Origin: Cupriavidus necator A5-1 | Lineage (GTDB): Bacteria; Pseudomonadota; Gammaproteobacteria; Burkholderiales; Burkholderiaceae | Direction: 5' to 3' | NCBI RefSeq assembly: GCF_000744095.1 | Contig: NZ_JQLI01000001.1 | Span: forward strand, 1,116,001 to 1,180,000 | DNA: 64,000 nucleotides | Shown: positions 8,780 to 19,166 of the stretch, one piece after another | Layout of the letters: every line of letters begins with the position of its first letter | Position numbering within the stretch: position 1 is the stretch's first letter | Program-made: the position numbers and the translations under genes | The notes under the pieces: generated by a model | The model's database searches: none | Seen by the model: only the letters and a program-made list of their open reading frames with translations | Told to the model about the DNA's origin: nothing

Positions 8780-10942
8780 TCAGTACCGGATCCGCGCATA
8801 GTGGGTCCGTTGCGCGGCATCGCGTGCCTCCTTCAGCGTGAAGATGCCTTTTTCCGCGAGCAAGGGGGTCATCTTGAGAAAAACCTCGCCGGTGACGATT
8901 GCGTCGCCCAGCGCGGTATGGCGGCCGATGATCGCCACCCCGAAACGGCCGGCGATCGCCTCCAGCGTGTGCTCAGCCTGATGGGGGTGGATCACTTGCG
9001 ATAGCAGCAGCGTATCGAGGACCGGCTGGGTGAAGGCCGTGCCGGTTCTTGCCTCCAGCATTTGCAGGAACTTCATGTCGAACGCGGCATTGTGCGCGAC
9101 AAGCACGGTGTCAGCGGCGAAACGGTGGAACTGCGGCAGTACCGTTTCGATCGGTGGCTGGCCATTGAGCATGGCTTGCGTGATGCCGTGAATCGCGATC
9201 GACCCGGCGCTCAGCGCGCCACGCGGCTGGATCAGCTGGTCGAAGCTTTCCCGCTGCAGCAGCCGGCCATTGACGATGCGCAAGGCACCGATGGAGATGA
9301 TCTCATCGCCGGCTGCGGGATCCAGCCCGGTGGTCTCGGTATCGAACACCGTGAAATTGAGTTGCGAGAGCAGGCACTGGTCGGCCTCGGCGCTCTGTCC
9401 CGGCCTGTGGAACAAGTCGAAATCGTAGAAATCCGGGCGGCCTTCCTGTGCGGCCGGGATGTCCAGCGCCGGCCCGGGCTCGGACAGCGGCAGCATCAGG
9501 CGGTAGCGAGCGACACCTGGCGCAGCCCCGGCGGAACACACGGCCTCGCCGCCTTGACGCGCGATCAGGGCGCTCAGCGAGAGCGCCGCACCGGCGACGT
9601 TGATCGGCAACGGCGCGCTCTCCCACACCCGCAGCGTGTCGGCGGTCGGCGGCGTGCCGCGCCAGGTGAGGTCGAGACAGGCCAGCCGGCCGTCACGATG
9701 CAGTCCGAAGCGCAACTCGGTGACGCTGGCTTCGTTGGCGAGCCGCTGCGCAAAATAGGCCAGCGCCTGGGTCAAGGCGTAGCTGTCCACCTTGAGCCAC
9801 AAAGTGGCGTCGACCGTATCGCTTGCGCTGACGCTGAGCGAGGGGCTGCTGATTCGTCGCACCAGCAGCGCGAGCAGATCGGCGCCGCGCATCTCTTCGA
9901 GTTCCTGACGGCTGTCCATCCCGGCGCCGCGCTGATCCACGGCACAATCGATCTGGTACACCAGGCGTTGCGATTCGTCGTCGATGATGCCGGTGAGCTG
10001 GGTCCGCTTCTCAGCGCTCATTTCCGGGTACGTCTGGATGGCTTCCACCGCCGTACGGATACTCGCCAGCGTGGCGCGCGCATCTTGCGTGAGCGACTGC
10101 AGCAACGCGTCGCGGCGGCTGTCGGCCTCGACGTTGCGGGTGATGTCTTCCAACGTCAGCACGAAGCCATTGAGGGCGCGTGCGCTGTCGAACACCGGCG
10201 CCATCTGCGCGCGCACGATCTGGCCCTGCGCGAGCGTGGCGACAAATCCGGATACCGGTCTCGCCGCGCCGCCCTCGCTCTCCCGAAGCTGCTGCTGGAT
10301 CTGCTCCAGCGCATGCAGGATGAGCCCGCGTTCGATCGCGCCGAACACGGAGCGGCCCAGCCCGATTGCCGCCGTGCCGGCCGCAGGCGCGCCGCCCCGC
10401 CCGGCGTCAAGCAACTGCCTGGCGCTGTCGTTGTAGAGCAGTATTTGCCCTTCGATATTGCAGACCAGCACGCTCAGCGAAAGCTCCGCCATGAGCGCGG
10501 CGAGCCGGTTCTTTTCTTCGGCCAGCGCGCGGTTCGCCAGTTCGATTTTCTGCTGCACGCCGTCGTGCAGCGTCTGGTGGGAAGCTGCCAGCAGGTTGAG
10601 CGCATCTCCGAGGCTGCGCACGCCGCGCGCGCCCTGTGGCTCGATGCGGTGGCCAGGGTTGGCCGCAAGCAGCGCGGCGTCTTCGGCCAGGCGCGCGACC
10701 GGCGTCGGGTAAGCGTTGAACAACGCCTTCAGGCCGACGCCCAAGGCCAGCAGCAGCAGTGCCGCCAGCGCGATCCACAGCGCACCGCGCTGCAACACCA
10801 GCGCGGTCAACCATGCGCGCTGCGCCGCCGGCAGATCGACCGCAAGCGGCAGGAGCATCGCGCCGACGACAAGCAGTTGCGCCAGGAACAGCAGCGCCAA
10901 CGTAACGCCAAAGCGGTGTTGCGCGATCCATTTTTTAATCAT
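8780..10942 (-). CDS. Membrane sensor pseudokinase fused to DEDDh 3'-5' exonuclease
   Basis: The 720-residue protein begins with two membrane spans (about residues 12-33 and 48-70), then a HAMP/coiled linker, a PAS-like domain (about 135-250), a region resembling a histidine-kinase dimerisation helix (about 280-335), a degenerate ATPase-like part, and a DnaQ-type exonuclease domain (about 528-715). Exonuclease residues are all present: FDTETTG, AHNAAFD and HTALGD. The kinase H-box reads [12 protein letters not shown] where the neighbouring kinase has [12 protein letters not shown], so the phosphoacceptor His is Gln, and no N or G boxes are visible. The ATG overlaps the response-regulator stop. 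Role inferred: a signalling or nucleotide-processing nuclease at the membrane, in the acetate operon. Confidence 0.88.
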   Translation of the reverse strand: MIKKWIAQHRFGVTLALLFLAQLLVVGAMLLPLAVDLPAAQRAWLTALVLQRGALWIALAALLLLALGVGLKALFNAYPTPVARLAEDAALLAANPGHRIEPQGARGVRSLGDALNLLAASHQTLHDGVQQKIELANRALAEEKNRLAALMAELSLSVLVCNIEGQILLYNDSARQLLDAGRGGAPAAGTAAIGLGRSVFGAIERGLILHALEQIQQQLRESEGGAARPVSGFVATLAQGQIVRAQMAPVFDSARALNGFVLTLEDITRNVEADSRRDALLQSLTQDARATLASIRTAVEAIQTYPEMSAEKRTQLTGIIDDESQRLVYQIDCAVDQRGAGMDSRQELEEMRGADLLALLVRRISSPSLSVSASDTVDATLWLKVDSYALTQALAYFAQRLANEASVTELRFGLHRDGRLACLDLTWRGTPPTADTLRVWESAPLPINVAGAALSLSALIARQGGEAVCSAGAAPGVARYRLMLPLSEPGPALDIPAAQEGRPDFYDFDLFHRPGQSAEADQCLLSQLNFTVFDTETTGLDPAAGDEIISIGALRIVNGRLLQRESFDQLIQPRGALSAGSIAIHGITQAMLNGQPPIETVLPQFHRFAADTVLVAHNAAFDMKFLQMLEARTGTAFTQPVLDTLLLSQVIHPHQAEHTLEAIAGRFGVAIIGRHTALGDAIVTGEVFLKMTPLLAEKGIFTLKEARDAAQRTHYARIRY

Positions 10943-11325
10943 TCGCGTGCTCTCTGGCCGCTCGCGAGCAAGGCGCTCACCTGCTCGACCAGCGCCCTGG
11001 TGGAAAACGGCTTGGTGATATAGGCATCGGCGCCCAGCGCGAGGCCCTTGGCCACCTCCAGGTCTCGTCCCTTCGCCGACAGCATGACCACCTTGACCCG
11101 ATCCCAAGCCTTGTTTTCCCGGATCTTCTGGCAGACCTCGAAGCCGCTAAGCAACGGGAGCATGATGTCGAGCAGGACCAGATCGGGCTGAAACGCGGTC
11201 ATCTGCGCCAAGGCTGCCTGCCCATCGCGCGCAATGCCTACTTCGTAGCCGCTCTGCTGCATCAGGAATTCCAGCGGGATCACGATGTTCGGTTCGTCAT
11301 CGACGATGAGGACTTTGTGGGTCAT
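10939..11325 (-). CDS. Receiver-only response regulator
   Basis: The 128-residue protein is a single CheY-like receiver: acidic pocket VDDEP near the start, phosphoacceptor Asp in LVLLDIMLP (about residue 53), Thr/Ser position in VVMLSAKG and Lys in ITKPFS. No DNA-binding or enzymatic output domain follows. It is coupled by ATGA overlaps to the upstream transporter-kinase and the downstream pseudokinase-exonuclease, so it probably accepts phosphate from that kinase. CrbR-type partners of such kinases are usually LuxR-type DNA-binding proteins; a lone receiver here suggests protein-protein output or a separate regulator elsewhere. Confidence 0.92.
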   Translation of the reverse strand: MTHKVLIVDDEPNIVIPLEFLMQQSGYEVGIARDGQAALAQMTAFQPDLVLLDIMLPLLSGFEVCQKIRENKAWDRVKVVMLSAKGRDLEVAKGLALGADAYITKPFSTRALVEQVSALLASGQRARE

Positions 11326-14075
11326 GACGTTGTCTCCGGTGCCTTCGGCAGCGGCAGCGTGAATACGAACACCGCGCCGTTTTCCGGCGTCGCTTCCAGC
11401 CACAGCCTACCGCCGAAATGACGGATGATTTCCCGGCTGATCGGCAATCCCAGCCCGGTGCCCTGGGGCTTGCCCGCCAGCCTGTCGCCGCCCTGGCGGA
11501 ACTTGTCGAAGATAAGCTCCCGGTCCTGCGGACGCACGCCGCCCCCGTTGTCTCGCACCGCAACACGCAAATCGTTGCCCACCACCTCCAGACTCACCGC
11601 GACGCGGCCGTGCGCCCGGTCGCAGAACTTCACCGCATTCGACAGTAGGTTCAGCATCACCTGCATCAGCCGGTCGGGGTCGGCCAGCAGCAGCGGGACC
11701 TGCGGGGGCAACTGCAACGCAAGCTGAATGCGTTGCTCCAGGAACAGGTGCCGAGTAGCGTCCACCGCGTCCTGGATCACCTGCTTCAAGTCTAGCGGTA
11801 CGGTGTGCCATTCGGTGCTACCGGATTCGATCTTGGCCAGGTCGAGCACGTTGTTGATGAGGCGTGTGAGGCGCTCGCTTTCCTTGATTACAAGGTCGAG
11901 GTATTCGCTGCGTTTGTCAGCGGCAAGATCGGGATGGTCGCGCAGGATTTCGGAGAAGGCACGGATTGACGTCAGTGGCGTGCGCAGCTCGTGGGTCACG
12001 GTCGAGATAAAGTCGTCCTTCATGTGGTCGAGTTCGGTGAGCCGCACGTTGGCTGCCTTGAGTCCAGCCGACACGGTCTCGAGCTCACGCGATTTCTGTT
12101 CCAGTTGCCGGCTGTAGGCGACCGCTTGCGCGGTCTCATCCAGGATCGCCATGGCTTCGTCCAGGCCGAGCGGTGCCTCATTCACCGCAGAAGCGATCAC
12201 TGCCCGCGCCGATGCGGCGCCAATTGCGCCGGCCAGCTGGATCTCCGCGAAATGCACCAAGTCGGCGTCGGTCGACCGCCCGTCCGCCCTGCCTTGCTCA
12301 AGAAATCGCGCATAGGCCTCATCGGCACGCGCGGCGCCAAGGAAACGCCGCAGCAACGCGAGTACCGCATCCTCCGAAGCGCTGCCACGCCATACATGGG
12401 GTCCCGGCGCGCTGCCGCTGTGCGCGTAGGCATCGACGAACAGGACGGCCTGCACCCGCTCCGCCGCGCTTTGCGTGGTCGTGAGCGACACGCCGACATA
12501 GCCACCGACGTTCGCCAGCATGCTCCAGAACAGCGCATGCGAGACCGGATCCAGGCCGTCCAGGCCAAACAGCTGTCGCGGCCTCAGCCAGCCTATGCCA
12601 AACGGCCCGTGTTCGACAAAGCTGGCCGGCACCCAGCCGGACTGCGCAAACGATGGCAGCAGGAGCGTGTAGGCCCAGAGCAGGAAGCCGGCACCCAGCC
12701 CGACAAGCGCGCCTTGCCGTGTACCGTTCTTCCAGTAGATCGCGCCCAGCATCGCGGGCGCGAACTGGGCCACGGCCGCGAACGAAATCAAGCCGATCGA
12801 AACCAACGCGTAGGCTTCGCCGGCCAGGCGGAAGTAGGCGTAGCCGAGCATCATCAACAGCACGATTGCCGCGCGCCTGATGGTCAGCAGCAGCGCATTG
12901 ATATCGGCGCGATGGCTAAACCGCAGCGGCTTAAGGTGCAGTAGCAACGGCATCACCAGGTCATTGCAGACCATGGTGCTAAGTGCGATGGTCTCGACGA
13001 TGACCATGCCAGTGGCCGCCGACAGCCCGCCGATAAACACCAGGAGCGTGAGCGCCGGGGACTGCTCCCCGATAGGCAGGGCTAGCACGTACATATCCGG
13101 ATCGACTTCGCCCCCTGGGAAGTGCAGGATCCCCGCGAAGGCGATGGGCAAGACAAAGACATTGATGGCCAGGAGATACAAAGGCAATAGCCAGGTGGCC
13201 GTCTTCAGGTGGTTTTCGTCGATGTTCTCGACGACTGCGATCTGGAACTGGCGCGGCAGGAGCAGCATCGAGAACATCGACAGCACGATCAGCACGGCCC
13301 ATGCGCCAAAGGTTACGTTACCGGCACCCGCCGCATCGCCATTCAACGTCAGGAGCGCTTTCAGGGCAGGCACCCCTTCGGCACGCCCGAACAGGTCCCC
13401 GAATCCGTCGTAGATGCCAAAGGTGACAAAGACCCCCACCGCAAGGAACGCCACCAGCTTGACCAGCGATTCGAAGGCGATCGCGGCAACCATGCCTTCA
13501 TGGCGCTCTGCCGCATCGACGTGACGGGTGCCAAACAGGATGGTGAACACCGCCAGCATCAGCGCGAGGTAGAGCGTCATGTCCGACCAGACCGGCCCGG
13601 CTTCGTCGCCCCGCATGCCGAGGCCGGGGGAATGCGCCAGTACCGCGACACTTGCCGAGACCGCCTTCAGCTGCAGCGCGATATAGGGCACGATGCCAAT
13701 CACCGACACCAGCGTGACAAGGCCGCCGAGCAGCGCGCTCTTGCCGTAGCGGGAGGCAAGGAAGTCGGCAATCGAGGTGATGCGGTTGTTCTTGCTGATG
13801 CGGATTATCTTGCGCAGCAGGGTCCACCAGAGTGCCGCCATCAGCGTGGGGCCGAGGTAGATGGGCAGGAAGCCGATGCCGCTGACCGCAGCCCGGCCGA
13901 CGCTGCCATAGTAGGTCCATGAGGTCGCGTAGACGGCCAACGACAACCCATACAGGTACGGGTTGTTTATCATGCTGGCACCGGCATCAGCGCGCCTGTC
14001 GCCGTAGAACGCAATCGCAAACAACATGCCGAGATACGCGAACGACGCCAGCGCAATGACCCAGCCATCCAGCAT
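11322..14075 (-). CDS. crbS: Sodium/solute symporter-histidine kinase fusion (CrbS-like acetate sensor)
   Basis: The 917-residue protein has an SSF transporter part with about 12-13 membrane spans (residues 1-500; [19 protein letters not shown] motif), a STAC-like linker (about 570-655), a coiled segment, a HisKA domain with [13 protein letters not shown] (about 695) and a HATPase with [14 protein letters not shown] and GTGLGLPIS. This is the CrbS architecture known to sense acetate and control acs. The start at 14075 has GGAGGA 6 nt upstream, just after the stop of the small membrane protein. The gene lies between actP and the receiver gene in one operon. Confidence 0.9.
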   Translation of the reverse strand: MLDGWVIALASFAYLGMLFAIAFYGDRRADAGASMINNPYLYGLSLAVYATSWTYYGSVGRAAVSGIGFLPIYLGPTLMAALWWTLLRKIIRISKNNRITSIADFLASRYGKSALLGGLVTLVSVIGIVPYIALQLKAVSASVAVLAHSPGLGMRGDEAGPVWSDMTLYLALMLAVFTILFGTRHVDAAERHEGMVAAIAFESLVKLVAFLAVGVFVTFGIYDGFGDLFGRAEGVPALKALLTLNGDAAGAGNVTFGAWAVLIVLSMFSMLLLPRQFQIAVVENIDENHLKTATWLLPLYLLAINVFVLPIAFAGILHFPGGEVDPDMYVLALPIGEQSPALTLLVFIGGLSAATGMVIVETIALSTMVCNDLVMPLLLHLKPLRFSHRADINALLLTIRRAAIVLLMMLGYAYFRLAGEAYALVSIGLISFAAVAQFAPAMLGAIYWKNGTRQGALVGLGAGFLLWAYTLLLPSFAQSGWVPASFVEHGPFGIGWLRPRQLFGLDGLDPVSHALFWSMLANVGGYVGVSLTTTQSAAERVQAVLFVDAYAHSGSAPGPHVWRGSASEDAVLALLRRFLGAARADEAYARFLEQGRADGRSTDADLVHFAEIQLAGAIGAASARAVIASAVNEAPLGLDEAMAILDETAQAVAYSRQLEQKSRELETVSAGLKAANVRLTELDHMKDDFISTVTHELRTPLTSIRAFSEILRDHPDLAADKRSEYLDLVIKESERLTRLINNVLDLAKIESGSTEWHTVPLDLKQVIQDAVDATRHLFLEQRIQLALQLPPQVPLLLADPDRLMQVMLNLLSNAVKFCDRAHGRVAVSLEVVGNDLRVAVRDNGGGVRPQDRELIFDKFRQGGDRLAGKPQGTGLGLPISREIIRHFGGRLWLEATPENGAVFVFTLPLPKAPETTS

Positions 14076-14076
14076 T

Positions 14077-14325
14077 TCAGTCCTCCGGCACGGGTGCCGA
14101 CGGGTCGGACTGCGAGGGTCTTCCGCGCGGCGCCCTCTGTTCCGCCGTGAACGCCAGCAGGGTGATGAGCAACGCCCAGGCGGCAAACAAGTAGCAGTAC
14201 AAGCGCGGGATGCCGAACCACGTGCGCGAATCGTTGAACAGCGCCAGCAATGGGTAGTTGAACAACAACCAGCCCAGGGCAAACAGCGCGATCAGGCGGT
14301 GCCCGAGAAGGGAACGGCGCGACAT
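14077..14325 (-). CDS. Small two-span membrane protein
   Basis: The 82-residue protein has two hydrophobic helices (LIALFALGWLLFNYPLLAL and LYCYLFAAWALLITLLAF) and a polar Pro-rich tail. GAGGAAC lies upstream of the ATG at 14325; the longer upstream open frame is not protein-like. It ends 1 nt before the crbS start, so it is probably translated with it. Small proteins of this kind often precede SSF-kinase genes. A role as accessory subunit of the transporter-kinase is inferred from position only. Confidence 0.75.
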   Translation of the reverse strand: MSRRSLLGHRLIALFALGWLLFNYPLLALFNDSRTWFGIPRLYCYLFAAWALLITLLAFTAEQRAPRGRPSQSDPSAPVPED

Positions 14326-14380
14326 GAAACGTTCCTCAGTAACGTCAATGCCTCCAGTGGCTTCAGCAGCTTCAGCGACC

Positions 14381-16045
14381 TCAGTGGCCGGAAGCCTCCG
14401 ATGCGCCGATGCCGGTTTCAGAGCGGACCTTCTGCGCCGGGTATCCCGCCCGGTCGATGCGGGCACGCTCGCTGTGGTCCAGTGTCGAGAACAGCCAGAT
14501 GCCGACAAAGGCCACGATCATGGAAAACAGGGCCGGCGATGTGTAGGGAAAGATGGCATCCGTGTAGCCGAACACATCGACCCAGACCGACTTGGAGACA
14601 ATGGTCAGGCCGACGGCGGTAATCAGGCCGAGAAAGCCGCCGATGGTCGCGCCGCGTGTCGTGCAGTCTTTCCACAGCACAGCCATGAACAACACGGGGA
14701 AGGTCGCCGATGCCGCCACCGCAAAAGCCAGCGACACCATGAAGGCAATATTCTGCTTCTCGAATGCGATCCCCAGAATCACGGCCACGACGCCCAGCGC
14801 GATGGTCGTCACGCGCGATACGCGCAGTTCCTTGTCGCTGGCGGCCTTGCCCTTCTTGAACACGGTCGCGTAGAGGTCATGCGACACCGCCGAAGCGCCG
14901 GACAACGTCAGCCCCGCGACTACGGCAAGAATCGTGGCGAAGGCCACCGCGGAAATAAAGCCGAGGAAGACATTGCCGCCGACGGCGTTCGCAAGGTGGA
15001 TAGCCGCCATGTTGTTGCCGCCCAGCAAGCCGCCAAGCGCGTCCTTGTACACCGGGTTGGTGCTGACCAGGACAATGGCGCCAAAGCCGATGATGAAGGT
15101 GAGCAGGTAGAAGTAGCCGATCCAGGTTGTCGCCCAGAACACCGACTTGCGTGCTTCCTTGGCGCTCGGTACGGTGAAGAACCGCATCAGGATGTGAGGC
15201 AGGCCCGCAGTGCCGAACATCAGCGCCATGCCGAATGAAATGGCAGAGATGGGGTCCTTGATGAAGGTGCCCGGGCCCATGATAGCGTCCTTCTTGGCGT
15301 GGATCTCAACCGCTTTGGCGAAGAGCGCTTCGGGATTGAAATGGAACTGCGCCAGCACCATGAATGCCATGAAGCTCGCACCCGCAAGCAGCAGGCCGGC
15401 CTTGATGATCTGGACCCAGGTAGTCGCCGTCATGCCCCCGAACAGCACGTACACCATCATCAGGGTGCCGACGATCACCACCGCAAGCCAGTACTCCAGG
15501 CCGAACAGCAGCTTGATCAACTGGCCGGCACCGACCATCTGGGCGATCAGGTAGAACGCCACCACCACCAGGGTGCCGGAGGCCGCGAACACGCGGATCG
15601 GGGTCTGCGCGAAGCGATAGGCCGCCACGTCGGCAAAGGTAAAGCGACCGAGGTTGCGCAGGCGCTCGGCCATCAGGAAGGTGATAACAGGCCAGCCCAC
15701 CAGGAAGCCGATCGAATAGATCAGGCCGTCATAGCCGTTCAGGTAAACCGCGGCCGATATCCCAAGAAAGGATGCCGCGGACATGTAGTCGCCTGCAATT
15801 GCCAGCCCGTTCTGGAATCCGGTGATGCCGCCGCCGGCGGTGTAGAAATCCGCCGCGGACTTTGTCTTGGCGGCAGCCCATTTGGTGATGAACAAGGTGA
15901 ACACCACAAATACAGCGAACATGGATATCGCTGTCCAGTTGGTTGGCTGCTTTTGCATTTGGCCAAGATCGCCACCGGCTCCCCAGGCTGCGCCACCAAG
16001 GGCCAGTAGCATCAATGCGCATAGGATACGGTTCCGAGCCGACAT
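14381..16045 (-). CDS. actP: Cation/acetate symporter ActP
   Basis: The 554-residue inner-membrane protein is a sodium:solute symporter with an N-terminal signal-like helix ([16 protein letters not shown]) and about 13 spans; the conserved block [20 protein letters not shown] and [12 protein letters not shown] near residues 55-90 is typical of acetate/glycolate permeases. The start at 16045 has AAGGAGGTG upstream; earlier in-frame codons belong to the overlapping yjcH region. It would import acetate for AcsA. The yjcH stop and this ATG share one base (TAATG). Confidence 0.95.
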   Translation of the reverse strand: MSARNRILCALMLLALGGAAWGAGGDLGQMQKQPTNWTAISMFAVFVVFTLFITKWAAAKTKSAADFYTAGGGITGFQNGLAIAGDYMSAASFLGISAAVYLNGYDGLIYSIGFLVGWPVITFLMAERLRNLGRFTFADVAAYRFAQTPIRVFAASGTLVVVAFYLIAQMVGAGQLIKLLFGLEYWLAVVIVGTLMMVYVLFGGMTATTWVQIIKAGLLLAGASFMAFMVLAQFHFNPEALFAKAVEIHAKKDAIMGPGTFIKDPISAISFGMALMFGTAGLPHILMRFFTVPSAKEARKSVFWATTWIGYFYLLTFIIGFGAIVLVSTNPVYKDALGGLLGGNNMAAIHLANAVGGNVFLGFISAVAFATILAVVAGLTLSGASAVSHDLYATVFKKGKAASDKELRVSRVTTIALGVVAVILGIAFEKQNIAFMVSLAFAVAASATFPVLFMAVLWKDCTTRGATIGGFLGLITAVGLTIVSKSVWVDVFGYTDAIFPYTSPALFSMIVAFVGIWLFSTLDHSERARIDRAGYPAQKVRSETGIGASEASGH

Positions 16046-16350
16046 TACAGCACCTCCTTGCGAATCTGAGCCGTCAGGTTGTCGAATTCGCCGTTGGCGC
16101 GCCGGACGTAAATGCCGGTGACGACCACCGTAAATACGATCACAAAGAGTCCGATCGGAATCCCCCAGGTCATCACGCCATCGCCGATCCTGGTGGAGAG
16201 CAAGGTCTTCCCGAAGGCAACCAGAAGGATGTAGCCGTAGTACACGACCATCATCATTGCGGTCAGCACCCATCCGTAGGTGGAGCGGGCTGAAACCAGC
16301 CGCCGGTAGTTGGAATTGGACTCTATCCGTTGAACGAGATCTTCTTCCAC
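16045..16350 (-). CDS. yjcH: DUF485 inner-membrane protein (YjcH)
   Basis: The 101-residue protein has two membrane spans ([21 protein letters not shown] and an [19 protein letters not shown] segment) followed by [11 protein letters not shown], the DUF485 signature. It starts at GTG 16350, preceded by CAGGAGA; the ATG further upstream lacks both a ribosome site and family similarity. It is the first gene of the actP operon, as in the acs-yjcH-actP arrangement of enteric bacteria, and likely assists ActP. The promoter region upstream carries the palindrome at 16588-16603. Confidence 0.9.
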   Translation of the reverse strand: MEEDLVQRIESNSNYRRLVSARSTYGWVLTAMMMVVYYGYILLVAFGKTLLSTRIGDGVMTWGIPIGLFVIVFTVVVTGIYVRRANGEFDNLTAQIRKEVL

Positions 16351-16587
16351 GCCTTGTCTCCTGTTCGCCGGATAAGAGGCCCTATCCGTAGCCGGTTTTT
16401 TTGTCTCAATTCGTATGTCTTTTGATCGTATGTCGAACAGCCGCACTCATTCATGGCGATGTGCACGCGGGCCAAAGGCAAGTGCCTTGAGACGTATTTG
16501 CCTAGCAATCTCGCCCGCTGCCTCTGGCAGCCGGCAAGAGATCGCAGGGCAATTGTGGAAACGGTGCTCGCAATCGAGTGAGAAATC

Positions 16588-16603
16588 GGTACGGTTCCGT
16601 ACC
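16588..16603 (-). promoter_or_regulatory. Palindromic operator-like site upstream of yjcH-actP
   Basis: GGTACGGTTCCGTACC is a perfect palindrome with CG flanks extending it to 18 bp (16587-16604). Its arms, four-base spacer, and a GCAATCG element separated by the same distance match the site before acsA. Reading toward the genes, both sites share CGTACCGA, a TTC triplet, CGATTGCG, GCAC and GTTT at matching positions. It lies 238 bp upstream of the yjcH start, which leaves room for a promoter and long leader. Nothing else was recognised between 16351 and 16709. Confidence 0.72.
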
Positions 16604-16709
16604 GGGCCAACTCACTGGCACGCAGGCACCAAAGCAAGCGTTGCGCCGCCCGCGCGTCCCCGCCATGGAGCATTCCAGCCCGTCGGCAAGGGTGCGGATC
16701 AGCAGCCAT

Positions 16710-17063
16710 TCTGCTTCGGGAGCATTAAGAACCTTGGGGCTGTAACTCCGAGGGAAGCCCGAATTGCTCGAAGAGCTCGGCAGCTTCCCTCGGCAAGGGT
16801 TCCTTTGGCGGCTCACGATAAATCGCTCCTCCAGCTTGCCATCTAGTAGCTCGGCTCGCGCCTGGAGTGGGTAGTGGGGTCTACGTGCTCGGTTGGAGCT
16901 CATCGAAAGTGTGGGTACTTGTCGATAAATCGCGCCTCCAGCTTGCCATCTAGCAGTTCGACTCGCGCCTGGAGAAGGTAGTGCGCACCGTTGATAGACC
17001 ACCGCATCTGCTGTCGCTTGGACAGGCGACGGTTGATCAGATGATACATCACTGACTCAGCCG
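16710..17063 (-). pseudogene. Transposase C-terminal remnant, partly duplicated
   Basis: One frame on the minus strand reads VMYHLINRRLSKRQQMRWS then GAHYLLQARVELLDGKLEA and ends at YPHFR before a stop, the tail of a transposase type whose family I cannot name securely. A second, more degraded copy of the LLQARVELLDGKLE part follows at 16816-16867, then a frame ending PREAAELFEQFGLP. No catalytic residues, ends or start remain. The remnant separates the acetate operon promoter from an IS110 remnant. Confidence 0.6.
16816..16974. repeat. 52-bp direct repeat, 107-bp period
   Basis: Copies at 16816-16867 and 16923-16974 differ at about four positions. Both lie within the transposase remnant, so a partial tandem duplication, or remnants of two similar elements, explains them. 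Confidence 0.8.
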
Positions 17064-17188
17064 GAGCCGTATACCAAATAATATACCAAAATAAAAGTGA
17101 AAATCATCTAGCGGGCCTCCCCACCGCCGCCCGGGTGGGCGACGGGGTTAAAGTGTTTGCCAACCGCTTTAACCAGAAGGAGGCCCAC

Positions 17189-17862
17189 ATGAACTATAGC
17201 GGCATTGACCTGCATTCAAACAACAGCGTGATCACCGTGATCGACGAAGCCGACCATGTCGTGGCGGAAAAGCGTCTGCCGTGCGCAGCCGCACCAGCCA
17301 CATACTGGCCGTTGAGAACATCACGGCCCGTCACTACGGTACCCGGCTCTCCAGCGCTCAAGTCTCACGGCTGAAAGCCGAAGCCATTGACCAGATGGGA
17401 CTTCCCGCCGACGTCGGCCTGGCGATCCATGCCAATGTAGCAGTCATCGCAACGCTCTCCGCGCAGATTGAACTGCTGGAAAAGCGCCTGCAGGAAAAAG
17501 TCAAGCCGCGCGCTGATTATGCCTTGCTGACAACCGTGCCCGGCATCGGCCAAATTCTGGCAAGCGTCATCCTGCTCGAGACCGGACCGATCGAGCGCTT
17601 CGCCAGCGCGGGCAACTTCGCCTCCTACGCGCGCTGCGTCGACAGCCAGCACCTGAGCAACGGCAAGAAGAAAGGCGAAGGCAACACCAAGAACGGCAAC
17701 AAATATCTGTCGTGGGCCTTCGTCTTGGCGGCCAACTTTGCCATGCGTTTTTGCGACGAAGCCAAGCGTTTCTACGAGCGCAAAAAGGCCGGAACGAACC
17801 GATCGTCGCGCGTAAGGCATTGGCGCACAAGCTCGCCCGCGCGTGTTTCCACATTCTGAAGG
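17189..17862 (+). pseudogene. IS110-family transposase, internally deleted and frameshifted
   Basis: The N-terminus MNYSGIDLHSNNSVITVID (RBS AGAAGGAGG upstream) is the start of an IS110-type DEDD transposase. At about 17280 the frame jumps to a later part (RTSHILAVENI...) so that most of the DEDD domain is missing. The C-terminal Transposase_20 region is present (LLTTVPGIGQILASVILLE, FASYARCVDS, GKKKGEGNTKNGNKYLSW). A second shift near 17798 moves the last part (NEPIVARKALAHKLARACF) to another frame. It is an inactive relic. Confidence 0.88.
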
Positions 17863-18032
17863 AAAGTCGGCGATCAGTACATTCATCTGCCACCTCAGGC
17901 GGTCGCTGTCTCTTTTCCACCGAGCAAGTCATGTGCCAAGCCTGTTACAGATGGGTCGCACGACCTCGTACTCGATGTCCAAAACGGTTTTGCCGCACGC
18001 GCCTGTCAACCGCGCTCTCCTGCCCGGGCTAA

Positions 18033-18947
18033 TTAGAGACCGCAGCCTACATTTGATTCTTCGACCGCCTCTTGATTTGGCTTCCTGCCCGAGCCGAACC
18101 GCTGTGCATAGTGCCAAGTAAATTCCGCACCGAGTAAGAAAATCTGCGCGGAGTAATATACCCATAGAAGAAGAACTACAAGCGAGCCTGCAGCGCCGTA
18201 ACTATTGGCGACACCCGTCTTGCCGATGTACAGGCCAATGAGGAGCTTTCCCAGGGTGAATAGAAGAGCGGTGACGACGGCGCCGAGCCAAACATCCGGC
18301 CAGCGAACCTTCGCCCGCGGCATGATCTTGTAAATCATTGCGAATACCACAGTAATAAGTACCCAACTCAAGATGGCGTCCAGAAGATGTCCGATCAGTT
18401 CGCCTTTTCCGAAGAATGGTGCCCATAGCCGGCCCATTGCGGAAATCCCAGCACTAAGAAGTAGGGAAACAACAAGCAGAAATCCGATGGCGAGTATCAT
18501 GCCGAACGAGAGCAATCGTCCCCGGACCAACGCAACGATACCGGAGGCCCTGCGGCGCTCAGGAACACGCCAAATGCGATCGAGCGCATCCTGCAATTCC
18601 GCCAAGACTGTGGTTGCTCCTACCAACATGACAAGCACACCGAGTGCGGCAGTCAGGGTGCTAGCGGCGGGCCTGCTAACAGCCAACAGCATCGCCTCGA
18701 TAGTCCGAGCGCCCTCCTCTCCGAGCAGTCCTCGCAACTGCCCCACAACCTCTCCCCGCGCGGCTTCGGGTCCAAACACGACGCCCGCCACGGTGATGAC
18801 GATCAGTAGCAATGGCGCAATAGAAAAAACCGTGTAGAACGCCAGCGCGGCGCCCATGCTTGGGGCGTAGTCTTCCAGCCAGGAGTCGACGCTATCGCGC
18901 GCCAGTTGAAAGGCCTCTCGTGGAGTAAGAGGAAGAAAAGATGGCAT
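18033..18947 (-). CDS. YihY/BrkB family inner-membrane protein
   Basis: The 304-residue protein has about six membrane spans and the family blocks GAALAFYTVFSIAPLLLI near the N-terminus and ANSYGAAGSLVVLLLWVYYS near the C-terminus. Members were once called ribonuclease BN or serum-resistance BrkB, but their biochemical role is not settled. Length is normal. It stands alone, with about 220 bp without a gene upstream. Confidence 0.88.
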   Translation of the reverse strand: MPSFLPLTPREAFQLARDSVDSWLEDYAPSMGAALAFYTVFSIAPLLLIVITVAGVVFGPEAARGEVVGQLRGLLGEEGARTIEAMLLAVSRPAASTLTAALGVLVMLVGATTVLAELQDALDRIWRVPERRRASGIVALVRGRLLSFGMILAIGFLLVVSLLLSAGISAMGRLWAPFFGKGELIGHLLDAILSWVLITVVFAMIYKIMPRAKVRWPDVWLGAVVTALLFTLGKLLIGLYIGKTGVANSYGAAGSLVVLLLWVYYSAQIFLLGAEFTWHYAQRFGSGRKPNQEAVEESNVGCGL

Positions 18948-19166
18948 CGTATGCTCTTGTGAGACAACGGAAATCCGCGCCCGCCATGCCCAGTCCCAGA
19001 CCCCTTAATACAGTGACAGCTTAATCTGGCCGATTCGACTGGATGGGGATCGCTGCCACTTTGCACGCGATGAAGGCCACGTTCCGCGGCGAATAAAGAT
19101 CTGGCTGGCATCCAAGTTGTTCTTCTTAGGAAGCACGCCCCGGGAATACGCCCGAGTTGCCTCGCA

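Noticed and set aside
9062..11023. Plus-strand open frame of 653 codons
   Set aside because: Antisense shadow of the pseudokinase-exonuclease and receiver genes; no domain pattern.
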